Shown here piece after piece: positions 21,654 to 23,478 of a stretch of 23,478 nucleotides of DNA (position 1 is the first letter of the stretch; the number at the start of each line of letters is the position of its first letter). Origin of the DNA: a virus. The stretch covers positions 1 through 23,478 of the IMG/VR virus record IMGVR_UViG_3300025671_000540; one strand, written 5' to 3'. A program made the translations under genes and the position numbers. A model generated the notes under the pieces. The model ran no database searches. It saw nothing but the letters and a program-made list of their open reading frames with translations, and was not told where the DNA came from.

Positions 21654-23478
21654 ACACTTGTGCCTGGTACATTACCTGGTGCAGTCCCTAGTTGTCCGAT
21701 TTTAGCGTTCTGCTGTTGAGTCTGCTGGAACTCTAACTGAGAAGCATATGTCTGTAGTCTCTTCGCAAAGTTCTCGTCCGATTGCAGTCTCTCCTGAACA
21801 TCGGTAGCCGGTATCGCTTCAGAGCCTTGGATGTACGATTCCAATACCTGTAACCTGAGTTGAGCATTCGCCCCCTTCTCGGGTGCATTAACAACCTGAC
21901 CCGATGCAATCTTTGCAATGTCGTTCGATGTTTCAATAATCTCTTTCGTTGTGGCCTCCTGAGTAGGCATGATTAATTGCGATGCTAGATTAGGATCGAT
22001 TGCTTCCAGTACCTTGCGGAGATAAATATCGAATCTGCTTATTCCCTGCCTATCGTAAGTCGCCATCAGCTTGCCCACGGTATCGAGCTTCTCGATCACT
22101 TTGCTTTCGTCTGCATTCATCGAGTTCCAGCTAATATTGAAATCATACAACTCCGCAGTTTCATCCAAAATTAACTGCGCACCCTGCTCATTATTGGTTA
22201 CCCGAAACCAAATCATCGGGCCGCTGTAAGTACGATCCAAGCACCATACACGCTTGAGGATCTCCTTCCATCCACTAAGCCAGCAATTTACCAGGTGCTG
22301 TTTGAGCGTATTAGCCTCCACCGCATCGTCAGGACCAGTCGGCCGACCGGTGATGCGGTTGGCCAGTTGCCGAAGTTGCATCTCCACCTCTGTGGATGCT
22401 GGTGAGTAGCGAGGGATTTCCATGAATCCTACCTCTCCACGCCTCCTTACTGCCAAGGTAGCACCTGGACCTATACGCTCGGGGCGGCGACCAATTTGAT
22501 GCTCAATGGGAGGCAGGGTACTCATCGATGCACGGTCACGGCGGCTGTCCATCTCTGTCTTTACCGCAATCTGATAACTCTTGAGCAACTCAGGGTATCC
22601 GCGAGAGTCCAATAAACGATGGTTTAAATGCTCTCTCGTGATACATACAAATGGATATCTGCCCTCATCGTACCCAATAGGCTCGTGGAACCCAGCCTCG
22701 TCCATCTCCTCGGTCCAGCAGGTCTTGGTAACCACAGGCACATCATCTTCATCGAGTTCCTTACGATAGGTAGTAATTACCTTAATCAAACCTTCGTAGT
22801 GCTGACTCCCATAATTGTTGCCATAGTCATACGACATCATGCTGTCGGAGTACCGCTCCTCAGAGTAGAAATCTTTAGCCTTTTCGATAGCTTCGTCTAT
22901 CCATTTATCATCCCATCCCTCATTGACCTTCTGCTTTAAGGCTTCAGGCGTGTAATAGTGCAAACAATGAATTGACCTGGCACTTTCCAAATCGATCACA
23001 TTGCTATCCACAATCAATTCACGCCCAAGCTCATACGCTTTAACTGCCGGGCGATTAACAACCATCTTTTCAGTAGGTATTTCTGTCTCACCTGTTTCCC
23101 GAAGTTCCTTGAGCATCTTCTTGACCCGTCTCTTCTTTAGCTTTGGGAACATTGGATAAAACATCTCCTCGACCCCTTCCTTCATGTCGGGATCTTCAAT
23201 AGCCAAAGCCAATTCGGGTGACTGCTCCTCTATCTGCGCCAAACTTATAGGCTCAAACTTCCTAGTCTTCTCCTGCTTCCAGTATGTGCCAAAGAAAGTA
23301 AGGCCGTTCTGTAGTAAATAATTAGCACCAATCGATGCTTCCCTCATTAGCTCATCCATCGTACCCATCCGCCAACGCAAAAACTCACTCACCAGCTTGG
23401 CCGATGCTATGTCGCCCGATTCAACCGGGGCGGCGACCAGGTTGGCCTTAGTCAAAGACTGCACCAAGGTAGCCACAT
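21650..23478 (-). CDS. Portal protein, N-terminus outside the window (at least 608 aa)
   Basis: The frame is open to the right edge. The first codon visible in frame is GTG at 23476, unlikely to be the start because portals of this type have roughly 80-100 residues before the motif VAAPVESGDIASAKLVSEFL. The visible part contains ITREHLNHRLLDSRGYPELL and SMSTLPPIEHQIGRRPERIG, GPDDAVEANTLKQHLVNC, then a long helical region and a Gln-rich end (SQLEFQQTQQQNAKIGQLG), consistent with a P22-like podovirus portal with clip, stem, wing and a helical barrel. It forms the twelve-subunit ring through which DNA enters and leaves. Terminase is expected further right. The stop overlaps the start of the 93-aa basic protein. 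Confidence 0.82.
   Translation of the reverse strand, partial: VATLVQSLTKANLVAAPVESGDIASAKLVSEFLRWRMGTMDELMREASIGANYLLQNGLTFFGTYWKQEKTRKFEPISLAQIEEQSPELALAIEDPDMKEGVEEMFYPMFPKLKKRRVKKMLKELRETGETEIPTEKMVVNRPAVKAYELGRELIVDSNVIDLESARSIHCLHYYTPEALKQKVNEGWDDKWIDEAIEKAKDFYSEERYSDSMMSYDYGNNYGSQHYEGLIKVITTYRKELDEDDVPVVTKTCWTEEMDEAGFHEPIGYDEGRYPFVCITREHLNHRLLDSRGYPELLKSYQIAVKTEMDSRRDRASMSTLPPIEHQIGRRPERIGPGATLAVRRRGEVGFMEIPRYSPASTEVEMQLRQLANRITGRPTGPDDAVEANTLKQHLVNCWLSGWKEILKRVWCLDRTYSGPMIWFRVTNNEQGAQLILDETAELYDFNISWNSMNADESKVIEKLDTVGKLMATYDRQGISRFDIYLRKVLEAIDPNLASQLIMPTQEATTKEIIETSNDIAKIASGQVVNAPEKGANAQLRLQVLESYIQGSEAIPATDVQERLQSDENFAKRLQTYASQLEFQQTQQQNAKIGQLGTAPGNVPGTSV

Noticed and set aside
22628-22939. 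Plus-strand open frames opposite the portal gene
   Set aside because: They overlap recognisable portal sequence and have no start signal or familiar protein pattern.
1-23478. tRNA genes, CRISPR arrays, insertion sequences, attachment sites, integrase or terminase
   Set aside because: No cloverleaf, regular short repeats, transposase, recombinase or ATPase motifs were seen. Terminase is expected beyond the right edge.

Overview
This window looks like the virion-protein half of a tailed-phage genome (or prophage). All supported genes read leftward on the minus strand. They are packed end to end, with many ATGA or TAATG stop/start overlaps, short gaps and no tRNA, rRNA, CRISPR or insertion sequence. 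Gene content points to a short-tailed (podovirus-like) phage: portal, scaffold, HK97-fold capsid protein, two adaptor-like proteins, a nozzle/hub protein, fibres, and three large ejection-type proteins, with no tape-measure, tail-tube or sheath gene. A candidate spanin with an outer-membrane lipobox suggests a Gram-negative host. Several genes, including the capsid gene, have AT-rich leaders without a Shine-Dalgarno sequence. The sequence does not identify host or habitat. All family assignments come from reading the proteins, not from searches.

Layout in transcription order (right to left). (1) 23478-20424: portal (N-terminus cut by the window edge), two small basic proteins, two small acidic/helical proteins and a PD-(D/E)XK-type nuclease, all overlapping. 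(2) 20423-18144: a 100-nt leader, a very acidic scaffold, the major capsid protein, then a strong Rho-independent terminator. (3) 18143-16448: a small head-associated protein and two paralogous adaptor-like proteins. (4) 16435-13092: a fibre module with two small proteins, a repeat-containing fibre, a beta-rich adhesin, a LamG-like adhesin and a small accessory protein. (5) 13089-12405: a compact candidate lysis cassette with a lipoprotein plus C-terminal membrane segment (unimolecular-spanin layout), a 38-aa membrane peptide and a 48-aa holin-like protein. (6) 12400-9166: nozzle/hub protein and a collar-domain fibre. (7) 9158-269: two helical internal virion proteins and a 1996-residue protein with glycine-rich membrane-like segments, an HExxH metallopeptidase-like centre and a separate C-terminal domain. 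(8) 268-1: a short non-coding gap and probably the start of another leftward gene.

The genes appear to cooperate as one morphogenesis program: procapsid building around scaffold and portal, DNA entry, closure by adaptors and nozzle, fibre attachment, then ejection of internal proteins. Terminase, endolysin, polymerase and replication genes are not recognised here and would lie outside the window. The most notable points are the 1996-residue protein, the three-gene lysis candidate with two tiny genes, the nuclease among the portal genes, the adaptor duplication, and the matched motif at both ends of the scaffold.
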